Of a DNA stretch of 36,797 nucleotides, positions 16,355 through 24,885 are shown piece after piece. The stretch lies in assembly GCA_019752375.1 (NCBI GenBank), contig JAIEMG010000166.1, forward strand, positions 1 to 36,797, read 5' to 3'. A program made the translations under genes and the position numbers. Position 1 is the stretch's first letter; each line of letters opens with the position of its first letter. Source of the DNA: Gemmataceae bacterium. Lineage in GTDB: Bacteria > Planctomycetota > Planctomycetia > Gemmatales > Gemmataceae. A model generated the notes under the pieces. It saw only the letters and a program-made list of their open reading frames with translations, was not told where the DNA came from and made no database searches.

Positions 16355-18025
16355 ATGACGACCCTCCACCCGCGTCGCAGTGTCTGGCTTGCCTTTGCGC
16401 TCGTAGCCCTGACCGCTCTCTTCGCCACCGCTCAGGCACCGGAAAAGGAAAAGGACAAGGCACCGCCGCCCGATCCCGCCGAGGTGCGGCTGCGTGCCCT
16501 GCTCGCGGCCAAGCTGGACTTCAAGGCATACGTCTTTGGCGAAGAGAAATTCCCCGAGGCGGTGTTCGACCAGCCTGCCAAGATCGAGGAACTGATCGGC
16601 AGCCCCTTCACGATCAAGACGGCCTATTACGACAAGAACCAGCAGCCCGTGGAATCGGCGAAGGGAAACGGCGTCTACGGTGCCGTCGTCGAGGTCATGC
16701 CCAAGAGCGGGCGCCCCATGCGCCGCTACTACACACTATTCCGCACGGCCGAAAAGCCCGATCCCACCGCGCGCTTTCAGGCGGACGCTCCGCACGATTT
16801 GGCGAAAAGCCTTGGGCTCGACCCGGCGCTGCTCAAGCAAGAGGCGAAGGCCGTCGCCGAGCAGCTCAAGGATCGCCCCTTCTCGGACTGGTCCCGCGAT
16901 CCCCGTGCCGCGCGCTTGCTGGCGGGGTTGAGTCAGGCCAAAGCAGGCGGCGACGCCCTGCGCAAGAACGCTGACGCGTTTGCTCTTGATCGTCAGTGGT
17001 GGGTCGGGCTCAAGCGCAAGCTCTCTGGTTTCGACAAGGCGCACGCCAAGGCGTTTGTCGGGCCCAAACCAAGCGACAAGGAGGCCCCCGTCGTGCGTGA
17101 CGGCACGCTAGCCGAGGCCGGCATGAAAGCCGATGCGGCGGAGAAGATCGACGCCGTATGCAAGGAGTGGGCCGACAACGACGATCAAGCTTTCGCCGTC
17201 TGCATCGTGCGCCACGGCGTTATCGTGTTGCATAGGGCATACGGCCAGCGCGACGGCAAGCCGATGGCCGTCACGACCAAGAGCTGGATGGCGTCGATCA
17301 CCAAGACCATGTCCGCCAGCCTGATGATGATGCTCGTGGACCAGGGCCTGGTCGACCTGGATGACCCGATCGACAAGTACTTGCCGGCGCTGCGCGACAT
17401 CAAGGTCGAGAAGCCGATCACGATTCGCCACCTGTACACCCACACCAACGGCCTGGAGAAGTGGCCCGGTTGGAATGACGAGCAAGCCGACGTCGAGGAA
17501 CGCGTCGCCGACTACTATCCGCGCGTCAAGGTCGGCAAGGACTGGGGTTACAATGGCACCGGGTACATCCTGGGCGGCAAGATCATCGAGGCGGTAACCG
17601 GGGAAGCAGTGCCCGTCTTCTTCCAGCATCACTTGCTCGACCCGCTCGGCTGCCCGAATACGGACGTCCTGGGCACCCACGCCGACGCGCAAAGCGTACC
17701 GCTGGACATCGCGAAATTCGGCCAGATGCTCCTGAACAAGGGCGCTTACGGCAAGCACCGGTTCTTCCGCGAGGAGACGTTCGAGAAGATGTTGCCGGTG
17801 CGTTTGACGGCGTTGCTGGGACCGGACGCCAAGCGGACGTTCGGCATTGGCCTGGACGGCAAGCCGGAGAAGTTCGGTCATGGCGCCGCTTCGGCCGCGA
17901 CGTTCTCCGTCGATCGCGAGGAGGACCTGGTCGTCATCATGACGCGCAACAAGATGGGCAAGAACCAGGGCAAGTACAACGGCAAGTTCTGGGACGCGAT
18001 CAAGAATGGGATCGAGAAGAAGTGA
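16355..18025 (+). CDS. Secreted serine hydrolase, beta-lactamase/class C family
   Basis: 556 aa. The N-terminus RRSVWLAFALVALTALFATAQA is a signal peptide cut near residue 27. Residues about 30-245 form a Lys/Pro-rich and alpha-helical segment that I do not recognise. The C-terminal part is a class C beta-lactamase-type fold: SITK (314-317) with nucleophile S314, YNG (399-401) in place of YxN, and HGAAS near 510 in place of the KTG motif. RHLYTHTNGLE (358-368) is the usual HLLTHTSGL motif. Members act as esterases or peptidases rather than true beta-lactamases. The ATG at 16355 is used because AAAGGA is spaced for it, better than for the ATG at 16346. The 216-residue N-terminal extension is unusually large. 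Confidence 0.88.
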   Translation: MTTLHPRRSVWLAFALVALTALFATAQAPEKEKDKAPPPDPAEVRLRALLAAKLDFKAYVFGEEKFPEAVFDQPAKIEELIGSPFTIKTAYYDKNQQPVESAKGNGVYGAVVEVMPKSGRPMRRYYTLFRTAEKPDPTARFQADAPHDLAKSLGLDPALLKQEAKAVAEQLKDRPFSDWSRDPRAARLLAGLSQAKAGGDALRKNADAFALDRQWWVGLKRKLSGFDKAHAKAFVGPKPSDKEAPVVRDGTLAEAGMKADAAEKIDAVCKEWADNDDQAFAVCIVRHGVIVLHRAYGQRDGKPMAVTTKSWMASITKTMSASLMMMLVDQGLVDLDDPIDKYLPALRDIKVEKPITIRHLYTHTNGLEKWPGWNDEQADVEERVADYYPRVKVGKDWGYNGTGYILGGKIIEAVTGEAVPVFFQHHLLDPLGCPNTDVLGTHADAQSVPLDIAKFGQMLLNKGAYGKHRFFREETFEKMLPVRLTALLGPDAKRTFGIGLDGKPEKFGHGAASAATFSVDREEDLVVIMTRNKMGKNQGKYNGKFWDAIKNGIEKK

Positions 18026-18150
18026 TTGCCCGCGATGGCCCGGCGGGGAGCGCAACACCGTTCCTCGCCGGATGATTCGTTCTGCCCAGCTATCTACTTG
18101 CACCCGCCGCACTTCAGTGGCACACTTCAGGGGTTCCAGTTTATTCCGAC

Positions 18151-19458
18151 ATGTCGCCCCTTGAGTGCTCCATGGCCCCGAAGGTCGGCTCCGTGTTCCT
18201 GGGCAAGTACGAGACCATGCGCCTTATCGGCAAGGGCGGCATGGGCGAAGTCTACCTGGCACGGAACCTCCAAAATGATGAGCCGGTCGTCGTCAAGGTG
18301 ATGCATGACTACATCGCCAAGGACGCCAAGTTTCGCGAGCGCTTTCAGAGCGAAACGATCCTGATGGCCGGCTTTCAGCACTCCAATGCCGTGCAGTTCC
18401 TGGACGCCTCCAGCGACGATCCGCAGGGCCCCTGTATCGTCATGGAGTTCATTCCCGGCATCACGCTCGACAAATTGCTGGCCCGTAATGGCCGCTTCAG
18501 TCCGATGCGCCTGCGCCGGATCTTCTCGCAGCTGTGCGACGTGCTTCAGGCCGCCCACGACCAGGGAATCGTTCACCGGGATCTGAAGCCCGCCAACCTG
18601 ATGGTGCTCGACCCCGACACGCCTTTCGAAAAGCTCAAGGTCATGGATTTCGGCCTCGCCCAGATGGCCGATCCCCAGCAGAAACGCAGCGATGCGCCGA
18701 CCGAGTATGCTGTGGGCACTCCCGGCTTCATGCCGCCGGAACAGGTGCGCGGCGAGCCGATGGACCATCGCGGCGATCTCTACTCCGTCGGCGTCATCAT
18801 GTACCACATGCTGACGGGAAAGCTGCCATTTGCCGGGGAATCGATGATGGAGATCCTGATGGCGCAGGCGACCGATGGCCCGCCGCCAATGGCAAGCCTG
18901 AACCTGCCCACGAAAGTGCCGTCGGCCGTCGAGGCGGTGGTGTGTGAATGCTTGGCCCTTGAACCGAGCGACCGGCCGCAGAGCGCAAAGGAACTCGGCG
19001 AATACTACGAAGCCGCCCTGACGCACGTCTACAGCTCGGACGCGCCACCGCGGGTGGAGCAGCCCGCCACGAAGGTGGAGGCCGCGGTTCCCGATGCCGT
19101 GGTCGAGCACCTGGAAGCCTACATGCCGGAGGCGATCGCCCTGTACAAACTCCGCGGGTTCGCGGAGGAACTGGGCGGCGAGATGGTGGACAGCAAGCCA
19201 GGACTCATCAAGGTCCGGCTCAAGGCACCCAAGGGCAGTGGCGGCATGTTCTCGTGGCTCGGCCTCGGCAAGCCGACCGGGGCGATCGACATGGAACTGC
19301 ACATGAAGAACAAGGACCCGAACCAGAAGAACCTGCTCCACGTCACGGTCATGCTCCGCCCCACGCGCGGCGGCAAGCTGCCCAACGATCCCGCCTGGCA
19401 CGCGCACTGCAAGAAGATCCACAGCACGCTGAAGGCCTATCTGATGTCGAAGGGTTGA
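18151..19458 (+). CDS. Bacterial Ser/Thr protein kinase with unassigned C-terminal domain
   Basis: 435 aa. The Hanks-type kinase core is at about 16-290: GKGGMGEVY (27-35), K49, HRDLKPAN (142-149), DFG (166-168), GTPGFMPPEQ (189-198) and DLYSVG (209-214). All catalytic residues are present. Residues about 305-435 form a separate alpha/beta domain with no membrane segment, so unlike many planctomycete kinases it appears to be cytosolic. That domain (VEHLEAYMPEAIALYKLRGF...) may be a ligand-binding or oligomerisation module; I do not recognise it. An alternative start is M8 at 18172. It is 6 nt from the convergent M28 peptidase gene. Confidence 0.93.
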   Translation: MSPLECSMAPKVGSVFLGKYETMRLIGKGGMGEVYLARNLQNDEPVVVKVMHDYIAKDAKFRERFQSETILMAGFQHSNAVQFLDASSDDPQGPCIVMEFIPGITLDKLLARNGRFSPMRLRRIFSQLCDVLQAAHDQGIVHRDLKPANLMVLDPDTPFEKLKVMDFGLAQMADPQQKRSDAPTEYAVGTPGFMPPEQVRGEPMDHRGDLYSVGVIMYHMLTGKLPFAGESMMEILMAQATDGPPPMASLNLPTKVPSAVEAVVCECLALEPSDRPQSAKELGEYYEAALTHVYSSDAPPRVEQPATKVEAAVPDAVVEHLEAYMPEAIALYKLRGFAEELGGEMVDSKPGLIKVRLKAPKGSGGMFSWLGLGKPTGAIDMELHMKNKDPNQKNLLHVTVMLRPTRGGKLPNDPAWHAHCKKIHSTLKAYLMSKG

Positions 19459-19464
19459 GCCGTC

Positions 19465-20346
19465 TCAAGCCCGCAACAACTGCCCGACCGCTTCGCAAAC
19501 GCCCGCGGTCACCTTGGCCAGGAACGGAAAATCCAGCGTGTCCGCCGTATCGGTCGTCTTGTGGTAGTGCGGATTGCGCATGAACGACGTGTCGGTAATC
19601 ATCAGCGCCCGAAAGCCCTCGTCCCAGAACGAGCTATGATCGCTGAGCCGCACCGGGGGCAGCGTCTCGCCGCAACCGGGCACCGCAATGCTCTGCACGG
19701 GAAGGCCGTCCACCGACTTCATTGCAGCCGTGACGATCTCGACCAGATCCCGTGAGCTTTCGTTGCCGCAGATGCCGATGAAGTTTGCCACGTCCGGATA
19801 GAGTCCTGCCAGTTGCGGCGGCAGCTGCTGGCTGCCCGGCTGGTGATCGGTGTAGCCAAGCATTTCCAGCGAAATCATGCCGCGCACGGCCGCACCCGTC
19901 CGTTTCAGCTCGGCGCTGTGGTTCAGACTGCCGATCATGCCGAACTCTTCCAGGTCGTAGGCGGCCAGTTGCAGCCGGGTCGTGAAACCACCTCCGGAGA
20001 GGGGCGGGTTGATCCAGCGTGCCAGCTCCAGCAGCGCGGCAACGGCGGTGCCGTTGTCGTCCGCGCCCGGTGAGTTGTGCACCGTGTCATAGTGCGCGCC
20101 GACAACGAGCACGGGCAGGTCGGGTGCATCAGGCAGCGGCTTCGTCAGGAAATTCGTGCAGGGAATGCCGGTGTCAAAGGTGCTGGCCTCCTGCACGAGG
20201 AAGCCGAACTGGCTCAGCGTGCCGGCGATGTATTCCTCTGCATTGCGATGGGCCGCAGAACCAGGAACCCGCGGCGATTGGGTGAGCACGTCGATGTGAT
20301 GCCGCAGTCGGCGCTCGAGGAGCGCCAGGTCGAGTGATGCATGCAT
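19465..20346 (-). CDS. M28-family zinc aminopeptidase
   Basis: 293 aa. The di-zinc aminopeptidase signature is visible: H85 and D87 (GAHYDT), D96/D97 (GADDNGT), E133-E134 (DLEEFG), E161 (SLEML), and a late His in NPHYHKTTDT. No signal peptide is seen from ATG 20346, so it is probably cytosolic. A GAGG ribosome binding site lies inside the end of the permease gene, 8 nt away, so the two are translationally linked. Longer starts would overlap the permease. Co-transcription with an ABC exporter is unexplained. Confidence 0.92.
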   Translation of the reverse strand: MHASLDLALLERRLRHHIDVLTQSPRVPGSAAHRNAEEYIAGTLSQFGFLVQEASTFDTGIPCTNFLTKPLPDAPDLPVLVVGAHYDTVHNSPGADDNGTAVAALLELARWINPPLSGGGFTTRLQLAAYDLEEFGMIGSLNHSAELKRTGAAVRGMISLEMLGYTDHQPGSQQLPPQLAGLYPDVANFIGICGNESSRDLVEIVTAAMKSVDGLPVQSIAVPGCGETLPPVRLSDHSSFWDEGFRALMITDTSFMRNPHYHKTTDTADTLDFPFLAKVTAGVCEAVGQLLRA

Positions 20347-20354
20347 GGTACGCC

Positions 20355-22904
20355 TCATTCGTAAGCGATCGCCTCGGCAATGTGCTGGCGCATGGCGTGC
20401 ACGGCAGGCCCCAGACCCGCCAGCGTCGCGACGCCCAGGGCCAGCCCCGCAACGACGCTTGCTGCTACCCACGGGATGCGGACGACGAACGAGAATCCGG
20501 TTTCCTCCAGCAGGATCACACGCACCGCATACCATTCCAGTGGAATGCCGACCAGCAGGCCAATGCCGGCGCCGATGCCGCCCATCAGGATCGCCTCGGC
20601 CAACACGGTCAGCAGCACCTGACGGCGCGACGCGCCGATGGCCCGCAGCAGTCCCAACTCCCGTCGCCGCTGCAGTACCGAGATCAACAGCGCCATCACG
20701 ACGCCGAGGCCCGCTACCAGGCCAATGACCAGCTGCTGCGCGTAGGCCAGTCCATACAACCGGCCAATCATGCCACGGATTGTCTCGCGCAGCTCGGTGC
20801 GGTTGCTGACCCAGAGGGAGTGGTCCGCGCCCCAGTTGCGGCGGATCTTGTCCGCGACCGCCGATGGCTCCGCGCCGGGGCGCAAGTAAATGTCAAACGA
20901 ATCGACCAGCGTATCGCGGAACTGCTTGCGATATTCCGTCCGGTTCACGAAGACGGCGCCGCGGTTCCAGGTGTAATCGAGCACGGTGCCGACCACGCGA
21001 TATTCGACCGGTCCGCCCGGCGCGGGCAGCGCGATACGGTCGCCAACGCGAACGTGGTGGAGCAGGGCAAAGTTCTCGGAAATCAGGCAGGTGCCGGGCT
21101 CGGTCAAGCGACGATATAGCTCCGGATCGACTCCCGCGGGCCGCGTATGGGTCGTCTCGTAGAGCGCGTCTGCATCCAGTACGATCAGGAACACCATCTT
21201 GGTGCGGAAATCGACGTGCTGAAAACGCACGGGAAGTGCCGCCGCGACCTCGGGCAGTGCGGCAATCTCCCGGCCCAGACGCTCTTCCATCGGTTGACTG
21301 TTGCCGCTTGCCGCCACTGGGCTGTTGCAAGTCACGAACAGGTCGGCCGCAATGGCCTGGTCGATCCACGTCAGGATCGCTTCCTCGCTGCTGAGGGTCA
21401 GCCCGGCCGTTTGCACCATCAGCGCTACGCCCGCGGCCAGCGCGGCGATTACCAGGCCAGTGCGTCCGGAACTGCGGGCCAGGTTGTCCGCGGCCAAACG
21501 AGCTTCAATGGACAAAAACTGCCGCGCGAACGGGCCAACCAGACGTGCCGCGCCTTCCGCCAGCAACGGCGTTGCCATCAGGATCCCGAGCAATACGAGG
21601 ACGATGCCGCCGTAGCTGCCCATGCGTAGGGGCAGCCACTGGCGCAGGAAGATCAGGCCCACGCCGCCGCCAAAAAGCAGGCTGCACAGGATGATTTGCA
21701 AGGCGCGGTATCGCCAGCTGGAGAGCAAGGGCACCCGCCGCACCGCATCGGCCGGCTCCTGGCTCGACGCGCGAATCGCCGGCACGATGGCGGCCAGGAG
21801 CGCAGTGACGACCCCTGCCAGGATCGCCGTTACCAGGATTTCCGTCGTTACCGGGATCTCCCCGGCGTCCATGGGCAGGAAGATGTCACTCAGCACGGTC
21901 TGCATCGATCCGGTCGTCAGGTGAGCGATGCCGATGCCGAGGGGTACGCCAAGCGCTGCCCCCGCGATGCCAAGGACGACCGCCTCCAGGGCGAACAGCC
22001 CCGCCACCTGGCCGCGGGTGGCACCCAACGAACGCAGGATGCCGATGTCGTGCCGCCGTTCCGCCACTGTCACCGACAGGGCGTTATACACCAGGAACAA
22101 GCCGACTACGAGGGCGCCGACGCCGCCGAGCATGAAGCCAAGCTCCAGCCCTGCCATCACATCATGGATCGAGTCATTGTTCGACTCCGGGGTTCGGACG
22201 GTCTCCTCATCGCCGACGACTTTCGCTACCAGCGAGCGCACCTTTTCGCGATCGGCGCCGGGCGCCAGGACGATGTCGATCCGCGTCACGAGATCGGGCT
22301 TGCCGAGCACCTGGGCGGCGTCCGCGAGTCGCATGACCAGCACGTTGCCGCCCAGGCTGGCTGCCGACCCCTTGGCGTCCACGGTGCCCAGCACGGCCAG
22401 GGAACTGACCTGCCCGCCACCGCGTACACGCACCGCATCGCCTTGCAGTGCCGCGGCCAACTCGGTCCCGACCATGACCGGCCGGCGCCCCGTCAACATC
22501 GCGAGCGGATTGGTGATCTTTGCTTCGATGCCCCACGGATTGTCAGCCACTCGCTCCGGCGCCAGGTCAATGCCGACAAGCATGGCCGACCGATTCTCCA
22601 GGTCCGGCAAGGAAACGCGGGCAAGGATCAGCGGCTGAACCTCGGCGACGCCGGGAATCTCCGCCCTTCGCAGCTCGCCGGCCAGTTCCAAGCGCACCCC
22701 ATGATCGCTGTGGCTGACGAACAGGTCAGCTGCCCCTGCGAGCGGCGTGACCGCACCGCGCGCCGCCCGCGTCATGCACTGATTGAGCGCCCGCGTCGCG
22801 ACCAGCGTGGCCACGCCGAGCGCAATGCTGGCAACCACCAGCGCCGCACGCGACCAGCGCTGGCGGATATAGCGAAAACTGAGGGTGCGGTGAAGTGCAA
22901 GCAT
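20355..22904 (-). CDS. ABC transporter permease with two FtsX domains
   Basis: 849 aa. The N-terminal membrane helix (about 20-38) is followed by a large extracytoplasmic domain. A first FtsX-like helical bundle with GILRSLGATRGQVAGLF (about 290-305) comes next, then further helices and a second extracytoplasmic domain. The second FtsX bundle near the C-terminus has RELGLLRAIGASRRQVLLT. This is the two-repeat architecture of LolE/MacB-related exporters of lipoproteins, lipids or antibiotics. The gene follows the ATPase gene, with a 44-nt repeat-bearing gap. The substrate cannot be predicted from sequence. Confidence 0.93.
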   Translation of the reverse strand: MLALHRTLSFRYIRQRWSRAALVVASIALGVATLVATRALNQCMTRAARGAVTPLAGAADLFVSHSDHGVRLELAGELRRAEIPGVAEVQPLILARVSLPDLENRSAMLVGIDLAPERVADNPWGIEAKITNPLAMLTGRRPVMVGTELAAALQGDAVRVRGGGQVSSLAVLGTVDAKGSAASLGGNVLVMRLADAAQVLGKPDLVTRIDIVLAPGADREKVRSLVAKVVGDEETVRTPESNNDSIHDVMAGLELGFMLGGVGALVVGLFLVYNALSVTVAERRHDIGILRSLGATRGQVAGLFALEAVVLGIAGAALGVPLGIGIAHLTTGSMQTVLSDIFLPMDAGEIPVTTEILVTAILAGVVTALLAAIVPAIRASSQEPADAVRRVPLLSSWRYRALQIILCSLLFGGGVGLIFLRQWLPLRMGSYGGIVLVLLGILMATPLLAEGAARLVGPFARQFLSIEARLAADNLARSSGRTGLVIAALAAGVALMVQTAGLTLSSEEAILTWIDQAIAADLFVTCNSPVAASGNSQPMEERLGREIAALPEVAAALPVRFQHVDFRTKMVFLIVLDADALYETTHTRPAGVDPELYRRLTEPGTCLISENFALLHHVRVGDRIALPAPGGPVEYRVVGTVLDYTWNRGAVFVNRTEYRKQFRDTLVDSFDIYLRPGAEPSAVADKIRRNWGADHSLWVSNRTELRETIRGMIGRLYGLAYAQQLVIGLVAGLGVVMALLISVLQRRRELGLLRAIGASRRQVLLTVLAEAILMGGIGAGIGLLVGIPLEWYAVRVILLEETGFSFVVRIPWVAASVVAGLALGVATLAGLGPAVHAMRQHIAEAIAYE

Positions 22905-23045
22905 GTTTGCGAGTCGAGAGCCAAGAGTCGAGAATTGAGAGCCAGCGGTCAGGAGTCAGGAATCAGTGGAAGCGAGGCCAACGCCTCTCGAAGTTTGGTT
23001 TCGGACTGTTTGCTCTGGTCTCTCGATTCCTGATTTTTGACTCCC
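22905..23045. repeat. Degenerate inverted repeat spanning the ATPase-permease junction
   Basis: GAGTCGAGAGCC-type words and GTCAGGAATCAG at 22912-22970 are mirrored by CTCTCGATTCCTGA-type sequence at 23017-23045. Pairing is imperfect. The element covers the short gap and the last ~30 codons of the ATPase gene, so it contributes coding sequence. It resembles in style the repeat at 3583-3654. Confidence 0.6.
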
Positions 23046-23704
23046 GCGACGAGTCCGTCTCGAATGTGGACGAGGCGGTCGCCGTAGGCCGCGGCAGCCG
23101 GATCGTGGGTGACGATGACGACGGCACAGCGGCCGGATTCGGGCAAGCTGCGCAGGAGGGTCAGGATCTCCTTGCTGGTGGCGCTGTCGAGGTTACCGGT
23201 CGGCTCGTCGCAAAGCACCGCATCCGGCTCGCTGACGAGCGCGCGGGCGATCGCGATGCGTTGCATCTCGCCACCGGAGAGCTCCTCCGGGAAGTGGTCT
23301 TCGCGATGGGTCATGCCCACGCGTTCGATGGCTGCGAGAGCGAGTTTCCGCGACTTGCTCCGACTCTGTCCCGCCAGGAGCAAGGGTAAGGCAACATTCT
23401 CGACGGCTGTCAGGGTTGGCAGCAGGTTGAAGAACTGAAAGACGAAGCCGATGCGGCCGCGGCGCAACAGCGAGCGTTCCTTATCGGACATGGCGTGAAG
23501 ATCGCGACCGTCGAACAGCGCCCGTCCGGTGGTAGGCGTATCGAGAGCGCCAAGCAGGTGCATCAACGTCGATTTGCCGGAACCGCTGGGGCCCATGATG
23601 GAGACGAACTCCCCCGGCTCGATGCGCAAGCTGACGCCGCGAACGGCGTGGACCTTGCGCCGGCCCTGTTCGTAGACCTTGGTCACATCCTGCAGTTCCA
23701 TCAT
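22949..23704 (-). CDS. ABC transporter ATP-binding protein (MacB/LolD-type)
   Basis: 251 aa. Walker A is GPSGSGKST (38-46), the Q-loop VFQFFNLLP is near 88-96, the signature LSGGEMQR near 140-147, and Walker B/H-loop is DEPTGNLDS followed by VIVTHD. The sequence around QFFNLLPTLTAVENV is typical of MacB and LolD subfamilies. The body ends normally at about VHIRDGLVAG; the last ~30 residues (VKNQESRDQSKQ...) come from a repeat-like stretch and are not expected in the family. The start could be M1 or M2. It is the first gene of the unit ATPase-permease-M28 peptidase. Confidence 0.95.
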   Translation of the reverse strand: MMELQDVTKVYEQGRRKVHAVRGVSLRIEPGEFVSIMGPSGSGKSTLMHLLGALDTPTTGRALFDGRDLHAMSDKERSLLRRGRIGFVFQFFNLLPTLTAVENVALPLLLAGQSRSKSRKLALAAIERVGMTHREDHFPEELSGGEMQRIAIARALVSEPDAVLCDEPTGNLDSATSKEILTLLRSLPESGRCAVVIVTHDPAAAAYGDRLVHIRDGLVAGVKNQESRDQSKQSETKLREALASLPLIPDS

Positions 23705-23759
23705 CTAATGCAGTCCTTTTGCTGGTATGGCACCGTGACCGCTCCAAGAAGCAGAACTC

Positions 23760-24164
23760 CTACGCGTAGGGCCAAGGGATCGCATCAATCCAGTCCCGCA
23801 GGTTTTGGCGCCCGAAGGCTAGTCCAGGGCGGGAAGGCTGGGAAAACGTAATCTGACTGGCCTGCAATGGCAGATTCCCGGTGTTTGTCAGGGGATCAAA
23901 CCCCGTCGAGCTCTGGACATCAATTGAAAACTTGTCGATATTGCGACCCGTGTCGACGGCGTGACGGGCAAACGCACGGAGGAGCATGAGCGCGGGGATC
24001 ACGTGATTGAACCAATCCTCGGTTGGATGCTGCCCATGCAGTTTTGGATAACGATATGCCGTGTTCCCAAGCCGTTCCCATCCAAGCCGCTCAAAGAACC
24101 CCCTGATGCGGTGCAATTCCGCAGATGTCGGCGCCGTGACATCGAAAGTAACGATAATCGGCAC
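23760..24164 (-). CDS. Small unknown protein with beta-alpha-beta N-terminus
   Basis: 134 aa from a GTG start with GGAG about 8 nt upstream. The first 40 residues read as strand (PIIVTFDVT), helix (ELHRIRGFFERLGW), strand (TAYRYP), like the ferredoxin-like start of Cas2 or VapD-type endoribonucleases. There is no matching catalytic pattern that I can confirm after that. The C-terminal half (GFDPLTNTGN..., LRDWIDAIPWPYA) is unfamiliar. It is the last gene of a small lower-GC minus-strand patch that also carries hicB and a hicA relic, so it may be accessory DNA. Function unassigned. Confidence 0.7.
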   Translation of the reverse strand: MPIIVTFDVTAPTSAELHRIRGFFERLGWERLGNTAYRYPKLHGQHPTEDWFNHVIPALMLLRAFARHAVDTGRNIDKFSIDVQSSTGFDPLTNTGNLPLQASQITFSQPSRPGLAFGRQNLRDWIDAIPWPYA

Positions 24165-24227
24165 GGTAGCGCTCCGCCTGTTCGCCCAGTTACATTGCGA
24201 GTGCCCAGTAGGCCGCGAGTTTGTGAA

Positions 24228-24554
24228 TCAGAATAAATCAACGTAGCCTGGCTCGGCCTTCCCCTTCGCCTTAGGCCATTCCTTCCTTAGACTCTCGAAT
24301 AACTGCGAAACCCACTCAGCATCCGCGGCTGCCGATGCGCCAACGTATTCATTCCCCTTCTCGAACGCTTCGTACCGAAGTTGCAATTCAGATCGAGAAG
24401 GTTGAAATTGAACTGGCGGCAGTCCGGCGGGCACAGTGGACAAGTGAACTTCGCCGTTCTTTTCAACCCAGAGAACGTGGTGGCCGGCTCGGTCATTGAA
24501 CTGCGCCAGAAGCTGACGCAGCTGGTCTTTTGTTGGAGCGTTATCCAGGTTCAT
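24228..24554 (-). CDS. Small hypothetical protein in the hicB patch
   Basis: 108 aa. The ATG at 24554 has GGGAGG at good spacing. The N-terminus MNLDNAPTKDQLRQLLAQFNDR is helical; a strand pair (HHVLWVEKNGEVHLSTVP) and a second helical half follow (AADAEWVSQLFESLRKEW), ending PGYVDLF. I do not recognise a named family. It begins 20 nt after the hicA relic and may have replaced or deleted the rest of hicA. Confidence 0.72.
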   Translation of the reverse strand: MNLDNAPTKDQLRQLLAQFNDRAGHHVLWVEKNGEVHLSTVPAGLPPVQFQPSRSELQLRYEAFEKGNEYVGASAAADAEWVSQLFESLRKEWPKAKGKAEPGYVDLF

Positions 24555-24573
24555 GACAGCCTCCCAGCAATAC

Positions 24574-24645
24574 TCACTTTCGTGTCTGCAAGCAATCCAG
24601 GGGCGAGACTACCTCATCAGGCTTCAACACACCCAGTTTCGCCAC
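24574..24645 (-). pseudogene. hicA: Truncated hicA toxin relic
   Basis: A 24-codon reading frame starts with GTG at 24645, 3 nt after the hicB stop, and would give V/MAKLGVLKPDEVV followed by SPLDCLQTRK and a stop. The first 13 residues match the N-terminus typical of planctomycete-type HicA (MxKLGVLKPxEVV). The HicA core (LGF...RQRGSH...) is absent here in any frame I checked. A new gene starts at 24554. I read this as an inactive toxin fragment downstream of an intact hicB. Confidence 0.68.
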
Positions 24646-24647
24646 GG

Positions 24648-24857
24648 TCAGTCCACCCGCACCTGCTGTGTACCAACGAATTCCGATTCGAGTCGAGGTT
24701 CACCGTCCTCAAGGAGCATGCCGATTACCGCGGCCAGGTTTTCGTGCAACTCATCGAGCGTTTCCCCCTGAGAATGCGCGCCAGGGAAGCCCGGAACGTA
24801 ACCAACCAGCAATCCCGTATCGGGACATCGCTCAATCACTGCGGTAAACGCCGGCAT
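24648..24857 (-). CDS. hicB: HicB-family antitoxin
   Basis: 69 aa from ATG 24857, with GGAGG 5 nt upstream. The sequence (MPAFTAVIERCPDTGLLVGYVPGF split as TAVIERCPDTGL and VPGFPGAHSQGET, then LDELHENLAAVIGMLLEDG) has the HicB partial RNase-H fold pattern. It has no obvious C-terminal DNA-binding domain, as in short HicB proteins. HicB normally neutralises HicA, an mRNA interferase; here only a hicA stub follows, so the antitoxin may be an orphan. Longer in-frame starts would overlap the ettA gene. Confidence 0.88.
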   Translation of the reverse strand: MPAFTAVIERCPDTGLLVGYVPGFPGAHSQGETLDELHENLAAVIGMLLEDGEPRLESEFVGTQQVRVD

Positions 24858-24885
24858 ACGGACCTCCGGGGTTTTGTTCCCCTGT

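Noticed and set aside
16355-18025. True antibiotic-hydrolysing beta-lactamase
   Set aside because: The motifs SITK, YNG and HGA are the esterase/peptidase-like variants of the fold, and a large extra N-terminal segment is present.
18127-19422. 431-codon minus-strand frame over the kinase
   Set aside because: Antisense shadow; the plus strand carries all kinase motifs.
23760-24164. Cas2 or VapD assignment for the 134-aa protein
   Set aside because: Only the first beta-alpha-beta unit is suggestive and no catalytic or repeat-array context supports it.
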